Origin: Oscillospiraceae bacterium
Lineage (GTDB): Bacteria; Bacillota; Clostridia; Oscillospirales; Oscillospiraceae
Reading direction: 5' to 3'
DNA: 64,000 nt
Assembly: GCA_017395085.1 (NCBI GenBank)
Contig: JAFPWF010000027.1
Location: 1-64,000 of the forward strand
This document shows, one piece after another, positions 1 to 7,636 of the stretch (its first letter is position 1; every line of letters begins with the position of its first letter). Both the position numbers and the translations under genes were made by a program. The notes beneath the pieces are model-generated. The model made no database searches. It was not told the DNA's origin and worked only from the letters and a program-made list of their open reading frames with translations.

Positions 1-65
1 CTTCTCCCTTCTTCTCGCAGTCGTATAATGATCTGCTCGTTGTCCTTCATTTTCTGTTTAGACAT
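1..65 (-). CDS. Partial unknown gene cut by the left edge
   Basis: An ATG at 63-65 on the minus strand opens a frame that runs off the window after 21 codons, reading MSKQKMKDNEQ then a charged, helical stretch ending IRLREEGR. A G-rich stretch (AGGGGG) lies 7 bases upstream as a possible ribosome binding site, inside a 13-bp hairpin. The start resembles short helix-turn-helix proteins of clostridial mobile or recombinase genes, but 21 residues are too few to assign a family. The hairpin just upstream makes translational or transcriptional control likely. Confidence 0.45.
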   Translation of the reverse strand, partial: MSKQKMKDNEQIIIRLREEGR

Positions 66-70
66 AGCTT

Positions 71-106
71 CGCCCCCTATGTAATTATTCTCCTACATAG
101 GGGGCG
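71..106. promoter_or_regulatory. Perfect 13-bp hairpin over the left-edge gene's ribosome binding site
   Basis: CGCCCCCTATGTA (71-83) and its exact reverse complement (94-106) flank a 10-base loop. On the minus strand the 3' arm carries the G-run that would serve as ribosome binding site for the ATG at 65. On the plus strand the stem is followed by TTTTG, so it could also end plus-strand transcription. Bases 107-209 contain nothing else I can support. Confidence 0.6.
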
Positions 107-209
107 TTTTGTCTATTGTCCGTTTTTACTGGTTCGGTTCATCACTCAGGGGTGTGTTTTGTATATTTAGGTCAGCGTGAGAAAACCACATGGAAGTAAG
201 AGAAAATGA

Positions 210-797
210 TCAGTCTATAGTGCCAAGTTCATCAAGGTTCAGCTCGAAGGCGGGGGTAAAGTGATCTAAGAAATAATCTACTTCCGGCATATGCATTTTT
301 TTCAAGGTATCTAGAGTCTGCACTTCGGCAGACAGAAACTCGTTGTTTCCAGCTTTTCGTTCTTCAATGCATTTGATATAGGCGGAAAGCTTATCGGCGG
401 CTTTTACCAGGTCAAATGAGCGCTTTTGTTTCTCCCCGGTGATCAGCTGCCGATAGGCTGGCTTCAGTTCATCGGGCAGTGTGTCAAGAAGCCTGTTGCA
501 GGCAAGGAATTCGATCTGCTTATATGCATCCCGGATCTCGCTGCTGTGATATTTGATCGGAGTCGGCAGATCTCCGGTCAGAATCTCGGAACAGTCATGA
601 AACAGCGCAACGGCAGCAGCTTCTTCCGGGTTGCAGGGAATACCGAATACATCCCGCCGGATGATACCAAGTGCATGAGCGAGAACCGCAACCATATGGC
701 TGTGCTCCTGAATGTTTTCGGGAAGGGAATTGCGCATCAGGCTCCATCTGCCGATATAGCGCATACGTGACAGATAGGCGAAGAAATGTTCTTTCAT
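210..797 (-). CDS. yfbR: 5'-deoxynucleotidase, YfbR family (HD domain)
   Basis: A 195-residue protein of the size and layout of YfbR, which removes the phosphate from deoxyribonucleoside 5'-monophosphates in nucleotide salvage. The HD-domain metal and catalytic residues are visible: H32 and H34 in EHSH, the HD pair H67-D68 in ALFHDCSE, and D135 in KAADK. The start is an ATG preceded by AAGGAG at 5 bases. It lies 29 bases after alr in the same direction, so the two are probably co-transcribed. No terminator is evident downstream. The family assignment is strong; substrate range is inferred. Confidence 0.88.
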   Translation of the reverse strand: MKEHFFAYLSRMRYIGRWSLMRNSLPENIQEHSHMVAVLAHALGIIRRDVFGIPCNPEEAAAVALFHDCSEILTGDLPTPIKYHSSEIRDAYKQIEFLACNRLLDTLPDELKPAYRQLITGEKQKRSFDLVKAADKLSAYIKCIEERKAGNNEFLSAEVQTLDTLKKMHMPEVDYFLDHFTPAFELNLDELGTID

Positions 798-826
798 ATG
801 AACTCCTTTTGCATACCGGAAAACTC

Positions 827-1954
827 TTACTCATGATACACCCGGGGAACACGCTTGGTTACGGAGCATAGCAGCTCGTACGGAATAGTATCCGCTGCTT
901 CAGAAATGGCCAGGATGCTGCCGGCAGGACCGAAGAGTTCCACTTCACTGCCGACTTTTGCCTCCGGAATATCCGTGAGGTCAATCATGCACATGTCCAT
1001 ACAGATGGAACCAAGCTGAGCAGCGGGCTTTCCTGCGACCATGTAGCAGCATTTGTTGGAGCTGTGTCTTGGAAGCCCATCGGCATAACCAGCCGCGATA
1101 ACGCCCATACGCGTACGGCGATTTGTTTCATACCTTCGCCCATAGCTGACAAAAGTACCGGCTGGATGATATTTAATGGTGCTGATGGTGGTCACCAGCC
1201 TCATAGCCGGTCTCAGACCCAGCTTTCCGTCATCGCCGTAGCCGTATAACAGAAGCCCGGGGCGGACCATATCCAGTGCGGTTTCAGGAAAAGAAACAAC
1301 GGCACCGCTGTTTGCACAATGGCGGATGGGAAAATGAATCCCGGCCTGTTCTTCGACTGCGGCAAGAACGTCCTGAAACAGACGGAACTGTTTCAGCGTA
1401 TAGTCCCGGCTCTCAAGATCCGGCTCATCAGCAACGGCGAAATGGGTGTAAACTCCCTCAAAAGTAAGGTTCGGCAAACGGCACGAACGGATGATGTTCT
1501 GTACTCCGTCTTTAAAATAGCTGCCCGCGCAGAGATAGCCCAGGCGTGACATTCCCGTATCCAGTTTGATATGCAGTTTCAGAATGCCGCCGAGGGCTTT
1601 GGCTTCTTCGGAGTACTCCATCGCTTTGGCAAGGCAGGTTGCGGTCTGTGTCAGATTCTTCCGGATCAGGACGTCGGTGTATTCCGAAGGGGTATGTCCG
1701 AGGATCAGAATCGGCATGGTGATGCCGTCATCTCGAAGTTCAAGCGCTTCATCAAGGCAGCTGACTGCGAGATAGTCGGCACCTTCCTCCTGGAGAAGGT
1801 GAGCAATGCGCAGTGCGCCGTGCCCGTAGGCGTCTGCTTTCACAACACCCAGAAAGCGGCATCCGTACGGGATAGACTCACGAATTCGGTAATAATTATT
1901 GCGGATTGCGCCCAGGTCGATTTCTGCCCAGGTGCGTTTTGTAAAATCATTCAT
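827..1954 (-). CDS. alr: Alanine racemase
   Basis: A PLP enzyme of 375 residues, normal for the family, that converts L- to D-alanine for peptidoglycan. The PLP lysine is K39 in VVKADAYGHG, and the catalytic tyrosine of the second half is Y271 in VSYGRRY. The C-terminal beta domain carries GYADGLPR and SICMDMCMIDL. The ATG start has GAGG 8 bases upstream. A consensus sigma-A promoter lies 30-60 bases before the gene, and a strong terminator further upstream isolates it from thrH. It is first in a two-gene unit with yfbR. Confidence 0.95.
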   Translation of the reverse strand: MNDFTKRTWAEIDLGAIRNNYYRIRESIPYGCRFLGVVKADAYGHGALRIAHLLQEEGADYLAVSCLDEALELRDDGITMPILILGHTPSEYTDVLIRKNLTQTATCLAKAMEYSEEAKALGGILKLHIKLDTGMSRLGYLCAGSYFKDGVQNIIRSCRLPNLTFEGVYTHFAVADEPDLESRDYTLKQFRLFQDVLAAVEEQAGIHFPIRHCANSGAVVSFPETALDMVRPGLLLYGYGDDGKLGLRPAMRLVTTISTIKYHPAGTFVSYGRRYETNRRTRMGVIAAGYADGLPRHSSNKCCYMVAGKPAAQLGSICMDMCMIDLTDIPEAKVGSEVELFGPAGSILAISEAADTIPYELLCSVTKRVPRVYHE

Positions 1955-1984
1955 ATTCTGACCCTCATAAAAGAAGATGTCAGT

Positions 1985-2013
1985 ATTATACGCATTCGGA
2001 TGGATGCTGTCAA
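1985..2013 (-). promoter_or_regulatory. Sigma-A promoter of alr-yfbR
   Basis: On the minus strand TTGACA (2013-2008) and TATAAT (1990-1985) are separated by exactly 17 bases, a perfect consensus promoter. The alr start codon lies 31 bases downstream of the -10 box. Confidence 0.85.
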
Positions 2014-2073
2014 CGAAGGCAAGCAGATATCATCCTCATACATTTGAAAGGCATCCGTCATAGAAAAATGAAA

Positions 2074-2124
2074 TAAACAGGAACTGTCCCGTAACGTCAA
2101 AAGTTACGGGACAGTTCCTGTTTA
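2074..2124 (-). terminator. Long perfect hairpin terminator after thrH
   Basis: A 22-bp perfect stem (2074-2095 with 2103-2124) closes a 7-base loop. On the minus strand the stem is followed by TTTCATTTTT, giving an intrinsic terminator about 20 bases after the thrH stop codon. The stem is much longer than the other terminators here, and its CAGGAACTGTCCC core resembles dispersed palindromes near clostridial transposase genes (from memory, unverified). It may be a captured repeat. Confidence 0.75.
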
Positions 2125-2143
2125 CGACCGGCTGGCTGCGCCA

Positions 2144-2743
2144 TCAGAGTGCTTCCTTGATCAGGCTCATCAGCTCATCGTAACTGTCACAGGAAGGCAA
2201 ACCAGGATTTGTACGGATGATCTCGTCCGTGGAACGGAACAGGATTCCGCATTTACTGGCTTTCAGCATATCAAGATCATTGAAACTGTCGCCTATGGCA
2301 ATGGTATCATAGCCGATGGACTGGAATGCACGTACCGTGGAAAGCTTCGTGTTTTTGATGCGAAGATGAAAACCGGAAATCATCCCGTCGTCTCCGACGG
2401 AAAGCTCATTGCAGAACAGTGTCGGCCAATTCAGCTTTTTCATAAGCGGCCCGGCAAACTGCGAAAAAGTGTCGCTGATAATCACAGCCTGTGTAAAACT
2501 GCGCAGTTCATCAAGAAATTCTTTTGCGCCGGGAAGAGGGTCTATTTTAGCTATCGTGTTCTGGATCTCTTTCAGCCCGAGACCGTGTTCACGCAGTATT
2601 CCGATGCGCCAGTTCATCAGCAGGTCATAATCCGGCTCATCACGGGTGGTGCGCCGCAGCTCGGGAATGCCGCTTACTTCAGAGAATGCAATCCAGATTT
2701 CAGGTACAAGAACCCCTTCCAGGTCAAAGCATATCATATTCAT
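2144..2743 (-). CDS. thrH: ThrH-like phosphoserine phosphatase / homoserine phosphotransferase
   Basis: A HAD-superfamily protein of 199 residues that closely matches ThrH, an enzyme that dephosphorylates phosphoserine and can pass the phosphate to homoserine. Diagnostic features are FDLEGVLVPEIW at the N-terminus (nucleophile D7, then E9, the DLEG signature that sets ThrH apart from SerB), TRDEPDYD, SDT at motif II, and IGDSFND for Mg binding. The frame is open for 8 more codons upstream, but ATG at 2743 has GGAGG 9 bases before it and is the better start. It follows a small unknown gene with a 49-base gap. Confidence 0.88.
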   Translation of the reverse strand: MNMICFDLEGVLVPEIWIAFSEVSGIPELRRTTRDEPDYDLLMNWRIGILREHGLGLKEIQNTIAKIDPLPGAKEFLDELRSFTQAVIISDTFSQFAGPLMKKLNWPTLFCNELSVGDDGMISGFHLRIKNTKLSTVRAFQSIGYDTIAIGDSFNDLDMLKASKCGILFRSTDEIIRTNPGLPSCDSYDELMSLIKEAL

Positions 2744-2792
2744 TGGAAATAACCTCCATCTGCTCATCAGCAGGCTTCAAATTCAGTCGAAT

Positions 2793-2978
2793 TCAGTAGA
2801 CTTGCCCATCCACGGTGACAATGGTAAGGATTCCGCGGCGGACGACATATTCATTTTCGAACTCATCCATATAGCACTGATAAAGATGATTCGGCTCCAG
2901 ATCTGTTCTCCGGACAGGAGTTCCAATTCTGTATAGACCGCGTTTTTTTGATTCTTCAATCATCTCATGTTCCGTCAA
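2793..2978 (-). CDS. Small protein of unknown function
   Basis: A 61-residue soluble protein, mostly charged and polar, with no recognised domain. Its second half (YVVRRGILTIVTVDGQVY) looks like a short beta sheet. The start is TTG at 2978, chosen because GGGAG lies 9 bases upstream; the first ATG is six codons in. It sits between pyrF and thrH in the same direction and may be co-transcribed with thrH from a weak promoter at 3022-3050. Expression is plausible from the ribosome binding site alone; the function is unknown. Confidence 0.6.
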   Translation of the reverse strand: MTEHEMIEESKKRGLYRIGTPVRRTDLEPNHLYQCYMDEFENEYVVRRGILTIVTVDGQVY

Positions 2979-3021
2979 GAAATGTCACTCCCTTCATAAT
3001 TCAGCTGCATTTGCTGTCTAT

Positions 3022-3050
3022 AAAATACCACAGCGGAATTGTTTCGTAAA
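3022..3050 (-). promoter_or_regulatory. Possible promoter for the 61-residue gene and thrH
   Basis: On the minus strand TTTACG (3050-3045) and TATTTT (3027-3022) are 17 bases apart, with TGG before the -10 box (extended -10). Neither hexamer is close to consensus, so this is tentative. It would let thrH be expressed separately from the pyr genes. Confidence 0.4.
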
Positions 3051-3070
3051 GAATGATTTAACAGTCTTCT

Positions 3071-3772
3071 TTAAAGAAAATCCGCGCGGCAGCGCAGCCA
3101 GGCACCGACAGGATCATCGGCGCGGGTGATCGGGCGACCTACGACGATATAATTGCTTCCAAGCGCTTTGGCTTCTGCAGGCGTTGTTACGCGCTTCTGG
3201 TCTCCGGCAGATCCGGCAGAAAAGCGAACGCCCGGGGTTACCGTCAGGAAATCCGGTCCGCAGCATTCATGGACTATTCCGGATTCGAGAGGGGAGCATA
3301 CCACACCGTCAAGGCCCGCATTGGCAGCATTTCTCGCATAGGATAGAACGACATCTTCCATCGGGCGTTCAATCAGGAGTTCCTTACGGAGGCTTGTCGG
3401 GTCGGTACTGGTGAGCTGAGTAACTGCAATCAGCAACGGGCGGCTGCCATCCGGACGGGTCAGCCCCTCCAGAGCAGCTTCCATCATGGCGCGTGTTCCA
3501 GCCGCGTGCAGGTTCACCATGTCAACGTCAAGAGACGACAGAACATGCATGGCTCTTTTTACGGTGGTTGGAATATCATGCAGCTTCAGATCCAGAAACA
3601 GCCGATGCCCGCGTGATTTTAATTCCTGGACGATTTTCGGACCTTCTGCATAAAACAGTTCCATTCCGATTTTCAGATATGGTCTCTCTGTTCCGAAACG
3701 ACTCAGGAAAGCGGTGGTTTCATCATACGATGGGAAATCGCAGGCGACGATTACATCCCGTGTTTTATCCAT
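3071..3772 (-). CDS. pyrF: Orotidine 5'-phosphate decarboxylase
   Basis: Last step of UMP synthesis: decarboxylation of OMP. At 233 residues it is the usual length. The catalytic network is intact in DLKLHDIPTTV (D61, K63, D66), with substrate-phosphate residues in the C-terminal VVGRPI. The frame extends to a TTG at 3787, but ATG at 3772 follows GGAGG by 5 bases and overlaps the pyrD stop codon (ATGGATAA), implying translational coupling. It is the third gene of pyrK-pyrD-pyrF. Confidence 0.95.
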   Translation of the reverse strand: MDKTRDVIVACDFPSYDETTAFLSRFGTERPYLKIGMELFYAEGPKIVQELKSRGHRLFLDLKLHDIPTTVKRAMHVLSSLDVDMVNLHAAGTRAMMEAALEGLTRPDGSRPLLIAVTQLTSTDPTSLRKELLIERPMEDVVLSYARNAANAGLDGVVCSPLESGIVHECCGPDFLTVTPGVRFSAGSAGDQKRVTTPAEAKALGSNYIVVGRPITRADDPVGAWLRCRADFL

Positions 3773-4679
3773 GGGCACCTCCGACAATGTTTTTTAAAGA
3801 ACGGATTCCGTAGCGGTCCATAACTGCAGGGAGAGCCCGCAGAATCTTAGGGCAGGCATACGGATCAATCAGATTGGCCGTACCGATTTCAACGGCTACA
3901 GCTCCGGCAAGCATCATTTCAATAACCTGTTCCGGAGTCGAAATGCCCCCGAGCCCGATAACGGGAATGGACACCGCCTGATATACCTGCCATACCATGC
4001 GAAGGGCAATCGGAAATACAGCCGGCCCGGACAAACCGCCGGTTATATTTGCAAGGATCGGGCGCTGAATTCCCGGGTCAATGCGCATACCCATCAGGGT
4101 GTTAATCAGTGAAATCCCGTCTGCACCAGCCTGTTCACATGCCGTGGCAACAGCGGAAATATCGGACACGTTGGGGGAGAGCTTCATGATAACCGGTTTT
4201 CTTGTTGCTGATTTAACAGCTTTCGTTACTTCGGCTGCGAGTTTTGGGTCAGTTCCGAAACTCATTCCGCCGCCGTGAACATTGGGACAGCTGATGTTGA
4301 CCTCCAGCCAGCCGACCTGATCCTGTTGATCCAGTTTTTCTGCAACTTCAACATATTCCGAGATTGAAAACCCGCAGATATTTGCAATGACCGGCTTGCG
4401 AAAAACCCGCCTGAGTTTCGGGAGCTCATCGCAAATGACGGATTCCACTCCGGGATTCTGCAGCCCGACGGAATTCAGCATCCCGGATGCTGATTCGGCA
4501 ATTCTGGGCAGGGGATTGCCTTCCCGCGGAGAAGCGGTCGTCCCCTTGAAGGAAAAGCTGCCGAGACAGTTGATGTCGTAAAGCTCGGCGAATTCATAGC
4601 CGTACCCGAAAGTACCGGAAGCAGGAATGATCGGATTGTCAATCGGGATACCGCAGAGAACGGTATTCAAACTTCCCAA
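3765..4679 (-). CDS. pyrD: Dihydroorotate dehydrogenase B, catalytic subunit
   Basis: FMN-containing catalytic subunit of the NAD-dependent class 1B enzyme, oxidising dihydroorotate to orotate together with PyrK. The class 1 catalytic cysteine is present (C131 in NISCPN), with NPIIPASGTFG and FKGTT near the N-terminus and the FMN-phosphate segments GLGGI and EIGTA near the end. The start is taken as TTG at 4679, 7 bases after GGAGG and inside the end of pyrK. The frame is open further upstream, but that part lacks family similarity. This gives 304 residues, close to the family size of about 311. Confidence 0.93.
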   Translation of the reverse strand: MGSLNTVLCGIPIDNPIIPASGTFGYGYEFAELYDINCLGSFSFKGTTASPREGNPLPRIAESASGMLNSVGLQNPGVESVICDELPKLRRVFRKPVIANICGFSISEYVEVAEKLDQQDQVGWLEVNISCPNVHGGGMSFGTDPKLAAEVTKAVKSATRKPVIMKLSPNVSDISAVATACEQAGADGISLINTLMGMRIDPGIQRPILANITGGLSGPAVFPIALRMVWQVYQAVSIPVIGLGGISTPEQVIEMMLAGAVAVEIGTANLIDPYACPKILRALPAVMDRYGIRSLKNIVGGAHG

Positions 4680-5404
4680 AGCAAGTCCTCCTTCCGAAAA
4701 ACCGGGCCATCCTTGCACACACGCCTCATTCCGGATACTGTTCTGATGCTGCAGCCCATACAGGCGCCGAAACCGCAGCCCATCCGCACATCCAGCGATA
4801 GTTCACCCGGTGCATCGGTAATTTGACAAACAGCCTGCAGCATTGCCTTCGGCCCGCAGGCATAAAACATGGAACAGCGCTGCAGAACCTTTGCATCTGT
4901 GACACGGCCCTTCTGACCGGCAGTACCGTCTTCCGTATAGACTTTCAGACTGCCTGAGCAGGATTCAAAACGTTCAACACAGCATACATCTTCAGCAGAA
5001 CGAAAACCGAGAACTGTGCTGAATGCAGCACCGGAATCAAACAGGCGTTTTGCGAGTCCAAGCAGAGGGGCAATACCGCTCCCGCCTCCGATCAGCAGAG
5101 GTGCTTTACCCGAATCTTTGAGAGAAAAACCGTTTCCGAGACCTGTCGTGATCTCAAGAGTACTGCCTTCAGCCAGGCGCTGCAGCTGAGCAGTTCCGGG
5201 GCCAACCTGTTCCACCATCAATTCAAGCCATCCCGGCCCCCAGTCGAGAACAGAAAACGGACGATGCAGAAAGAACCCCGGCAGTGAAACCGTAACAAAC
5301 TGCCCGGGAACGCTGATTGCGTCGGTATTGCCGGAAAAATGCAGCAGCGCGACTTTTGGCGTCAGGTGTTCGGTACTGACAAGAGTAAATAAGCCCGTCT
5401 TCAA
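4667..5404 (-). CDS. pyrK: Dihydroorotate dehydrogenase B, electron-transfer subunit
   Basis: Iron-sulfur flavoprotein that carries electrons from PyrD to NAD. The FAD-binding HRPFS motif (about 47-51), the NAD-domain GGGSGIAP and a 2Fe-2S cysteine cluster (C210, C215, C218, C230 in the C-terminal quarter) are all visible. The start is TTG at 5404, just after GGAGGG; a TTG at 5416 is also in frame. It heads pyrK-pyrD-pyrF. The transcript leader before it is only about 30 bases, so a PyrR-type attenuator is not present. Confidence 0.92.
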   Translation of the reverse strand: MKTGLFTLVSTEHLTPKVALLHFSGNTDAISVPGQFVTVSLPGFFLHRPFSVLDWGPGWLELMVEQVGPGTAQLQRLAEGSTLEITTGLGNGFSLKDSGKAPLLIGGGSGIAPLLGLAKRLFDSGAAFSTVLGFRSAEDVCCVERFESCSGSLKVYTEDGTAGQKGRVTDAKVLQRCSMFYACGPKAMLQAVCQITDAPGELSLDVRMGCGFGACMGCSIRTVSGMRRVCKDGPVFRKEDLLWEV

Positions 5405-5438
5405 GTTGCCCTCCAAAATGTTCTCTGATGATAATGCT

Positions 5439-5468
5439 ATCCTATCATATCTGGGGAAACACTTTCAA
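5439..5468 (-). promoter_or_regulatory. Promoter of pyrKDF
   Basis: On the minus strand TTGAAA (5468-5463) and TAGGAT (5444-5439) are 18 bases apart, with TGA before the -10 box. The site is back to back with the promoter of the divergent TetR gene, so the regulator could control pyrKDF as well as itself. That is inference from position only. Confidence 0.5.
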
Positions 5469-5479
5469 GAAAAAAAGCA

Positions 5480-5507
5480 TTGCAAAGTCTGCTTTTTGTG
5501 GTATAAT
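5480..5507 (+). promoter_or_regulatory. Promoter of the TetR-family gene
   Basis: TTGCAA (5480-5485) and a perfect TATAAT (5502-5507) are 16 bases apart. TGG immediately precedes the -10 box, giving an extended -10 element. Confidence 0.75.
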
Positions 5508-5558
5508 TTTAACAAAGTCGCAATTGTGTATAAACATGTTGTAAGGGAGTGATATCTG

Positions 5559-6122
5559 TTGGCCAGCGGTACCAAAGAAGCCTTAGCGTCAGCTCTGCGT
5601 CAGATGATGACCGTGAAACCGATCGATAAAGTAACCGTAAAGGATATCGTTGAGATCTGCGGCGTAAACAGGCAGACTTTCTACTATCATTTTGATGATG
5701 TGGACGATCTGCTGGAATGGGTATTTGAACAGGATTCCGACCGTGTTTTTCCGAGCGTAGTCGTATATGATCACTGGCTGGAAGATATGATGGTCTATTT
5801 TGATTATCTCGTGTCCAACAGCGCATTTACCCTGAATGTGTATCATTCCAACAGCAGGCTCTACATGCTGCGCTATCTGAAGGACCGCATGGCATACTGC
5901 ATTCGCAGTTTTGCGGAAATCGCTTCGGAAGGAAAAAACATTGACCGTCAGGACTTTGAGTTTGTGGTAGAGTTTTATGCCAACTGTGCAATCGGCTTTA
6001 TTGCACAGTGGATGGATGCCGGAATGAAATTCCCGAAAGAAATCACCAGAGAAAGAATTTTGAAGGTGATGGACCAAAGCGTTGAAAATATCCTGGCAAG
6101 ATTTTATAATCCGAAAGAATGA
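5559..6122 (+). CDS. TetR-family transcriptional regulator
   Basis: A 187-residue regulator with an N-terminal helix-turn-helix at about residues 22-45 (KVTVKDIVEICGVNRQTFYYHF), matching the TetR signature. A C-terminal all-helical domain resembles the DhaS/TetR_C-type group that lacks a recognised small ligand. The start is TTG, 9 bases after GGGAG. It is transcribed alone: its own extended -10 promoter precedes it and a terminator follows. It diverges from pyrKDF, so a role there is possible but nothing in the sequence proves it. Confidence 0.85.
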   Translation: MASGTKEALASALRQMMTVKPIDKVTVKDIVEICGVNRQTFYYHFDDVDDLLEWVFEQDSDRVFPSVVVYDHWLEDMMVYFDYLVSNSAFTLNVYHSNSRLYMLRYLKDRMAYCIRSFAEIASEGKNIDRQDFEFVVEFYANCAIGFIAQWMDAGMKFPKEITRERILKVMDQSVENILARFYNPKE

Positions 6123-6144
6123 AAGACGTTTGAGTACCTGACGT

Positions 6145-6178
6145 CCTGCCGTATTCTGTATACCGGCAGGGCGTTTTC
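6145..6178 (+). terminator. Terminator after the TetR-family gene
   Basis: CCTGCCG (6145-6151) pairs with CGGCAGG (6164-6170), followed by GCGTTTTCTT. It lies about 20 bases after the stop codon. Confidence 0.75.
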
Positions 6179-6260
6179 TTAAATCGAACATGCATCCTCT
6201 GATTACGATTTCTCAAATTAAACAGAGGTTTTCTGGTGACTGAGGATGTTTAAATTGCTG

Positions 6261-6290
6261 TTGCAAAGCAAAGTGCAGTTGGTGTATAAT
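6261..6290 (+). promoter_or_regulatory. Promoter of rpe-recR
   Basis: TTGCAA (6261-6266) and TATAAT (6285-6290) are 18 bases apart, ending 29 bases before the rpe start codon. Confidence 0.7.
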
Positions 6291-6319
6291 AATTCGCCAA
6301 TATTTGGGGAGGGATCGTT

Positions 6320-6979
6320 TTGATCTATGTTTCGCCTTCGTTGCTGGCTGCTGATTTTGCAAATCTGAGAGAAGAAATTGACGATGTGAAAGCGGCCGGG
6401 GCTGACTGGCTTCACTATGATGTGATGGACGGCCACTTTGTGCCGAATATATCCATGGGAATTCCGGTTTTGGAGTCGGTCCGGAAAGCAACTGATATGT
6501 TCCTGGACGTGCACCTGATGATTACTGAACCGCTGCGGTATGCCAAACGGTTCTGCAGCGCCGGTGCGGACTTGGTAAACGTGCATGTTGAAGCCGCCGG
6601 CGAAGCAGAAATACACCGTACCTTGGCTGAGGTAAAAGAAGCCGGAAAACTCTGCGGAGTAACCCTGAAGCCCGCAACTCCTGCAGAAGCTGCTACTCCG
6701 TTTCTGGATGAGGTGGATCTGATTCTTGTGATGACGGTTGAACCGGGTTTTGGCGGGCAGCATTTTATGGAAGATCAGCTTGAAAAGGTCAGACAGATCA
6801 GGAAGATGATCGATCAGACTGGACGGCAAGTCCGTTTGGAGGTGGACGGCGGAATAGATGCAAAAACCGCGCCGCTCTGTCTGAAAGCCGGTGCAGACAC
6901 GTTGGTTGCCGGTAGTGCGGTATTCAGGGCAGCCGATCGTAAAGCTGCAGTACACAGCATCCGCGGCATCAATTCTTGA
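6320..6979 (+). CDS. rpe: Ribulose-phosphate 3-epimerase
   Basis: TIM-barrel enzyme of the pentose phosphate pathway that interconverts ribulose 5-phosphate and xylulose 5-phosphate. All signatures are present: SPSLLAADF at the start, HYDVMDGHFVPN (metal and catalytic Asp), DVHLMI, VEPGFGGQ and LEVDGGI (second catalytic Asp). At 219 residues it is the normal length. It starts with TTG, 6 bases after GGAGGG. recR follows after 16 bases. Confidence 0.95.
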   Translation: MIYVSPSLLAADFANLREEIDDVKAAGADWLHYDVMDGHFVPNISMGIPVLESVRKATDMFLDVHLMITEPLRYAKRFCSAGADLVNVHVEAAGEAEIHRTLAEVKEAGKLCGVTLKPATPAEAATPFLDEVDLILVMTVEPGFGGQHFMEDQLEKVRQIRKMIDQTGRQVRLEVDGGIDAKTAPLCLKAGADTLVAGSAVFRAADRKAAVHSIRGINS

Positions 6980-6995
6980 AGATGAGGTTTCCTTC

Positions 6996-7595
6996 ATGAC
7001 ATATTTTCCCGCATCGTTAGAACGGCTGATTGACAGCTTTGCTTCACTTCCCGGTATCGGGCGTAAAAGTGCGCAGAGGCTTGCCTTCCATGTGTTGTCC
7101 CTGCCCGATCAGGAAGCGCTCGCATTCTCTGATGCGATTGCTTCGGCAAAAAAAGAAGTCCGGCGCTGCAAAGTGTGCCGCAACTATACGGACCACGAGA
7201 TCTGTTCCATTTGTTCAAGCGACAGGCGGGACAGAAGTGTGATCTGTGTCGTCTCAGATCCGAGAGATGTCCTGAGCCTGGAACGAGCCAGGGAGTATAA
7301 CGGTTTGTATCACGTTCTGCATGGAGTAATTTCGCCGATGAACCACATCGGGCCGGACGATATTGGGGTAAAAGAACTGCTGGTGCGTGCGGCGGGTGAC
7401 GAGGTTCAGGAAGTGATTATGGCTACCAATCCCGATACGGAGGGCGAAGCAACGGCACTTTATATTTCCAGACTTCTGAAGCCTTTCAATATTAAAGTTA
7501 CCCGTCTGGCATACGGCATTCCGGTTGGTTCAAACCTGGAATTTGCAGATGATGCAACTCTGATGCGTGCGCTTGAGGGCCGCACGGAACTGTAA
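6996..7595 (+). CDS. recR: Recombination mediator RecR
   Basis: Ring-forming DNA-binding protein that acts with RecO (and RecF) to load RecA at gaps. From ATG 6996 (GAGG 9 bases upstream) the protein has 199 residues, the standard size. It shows the helix-hairpin-helix SLPGIGRKSAQRLAFH, a four-cysteine zinc finger (C58, C61, C70, C73), the Toprim segment with VSDPRD, and ATNPDTEGEAT. The open frame extends upstream across rpe, but that part has no family similarity. Confidence 0.95.
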   Translation: MTYFPASLERLIDSFASLPGIGRKSAQRLAFHVLSLPDQEALAFSDAIASAKKEVRRCKVCRNYTDHEICSICSSDRRDRSVICVVSDPRDVLSLERAREYNGLYHVLHGVISPMNHIGPDDIGVKELLVRAAGDEVQEVIMATNPDTEGEATALYISRLLKPFNIKVTRLAYGIPVGSNLEFADDATLMRALEGRTEL

Positions 7596-7636
7596 CAGCA
7601 TTTTGCTGTGTTATATATTATTATCAAGGAGAAAGA

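Noticed and set aside
5405-5470. PyrR-type attenuator before pyrK
   Set aside because: The leader from the likely start site is only about 30 bases, with no PyrR-binding hairpin or terminator.
6218-6997. Long minus-strand frame over rpe (259 residues)
   Set aside because: It is antisense to a fully conserved rpe, with no ribosome binding site and no recognisable domain.
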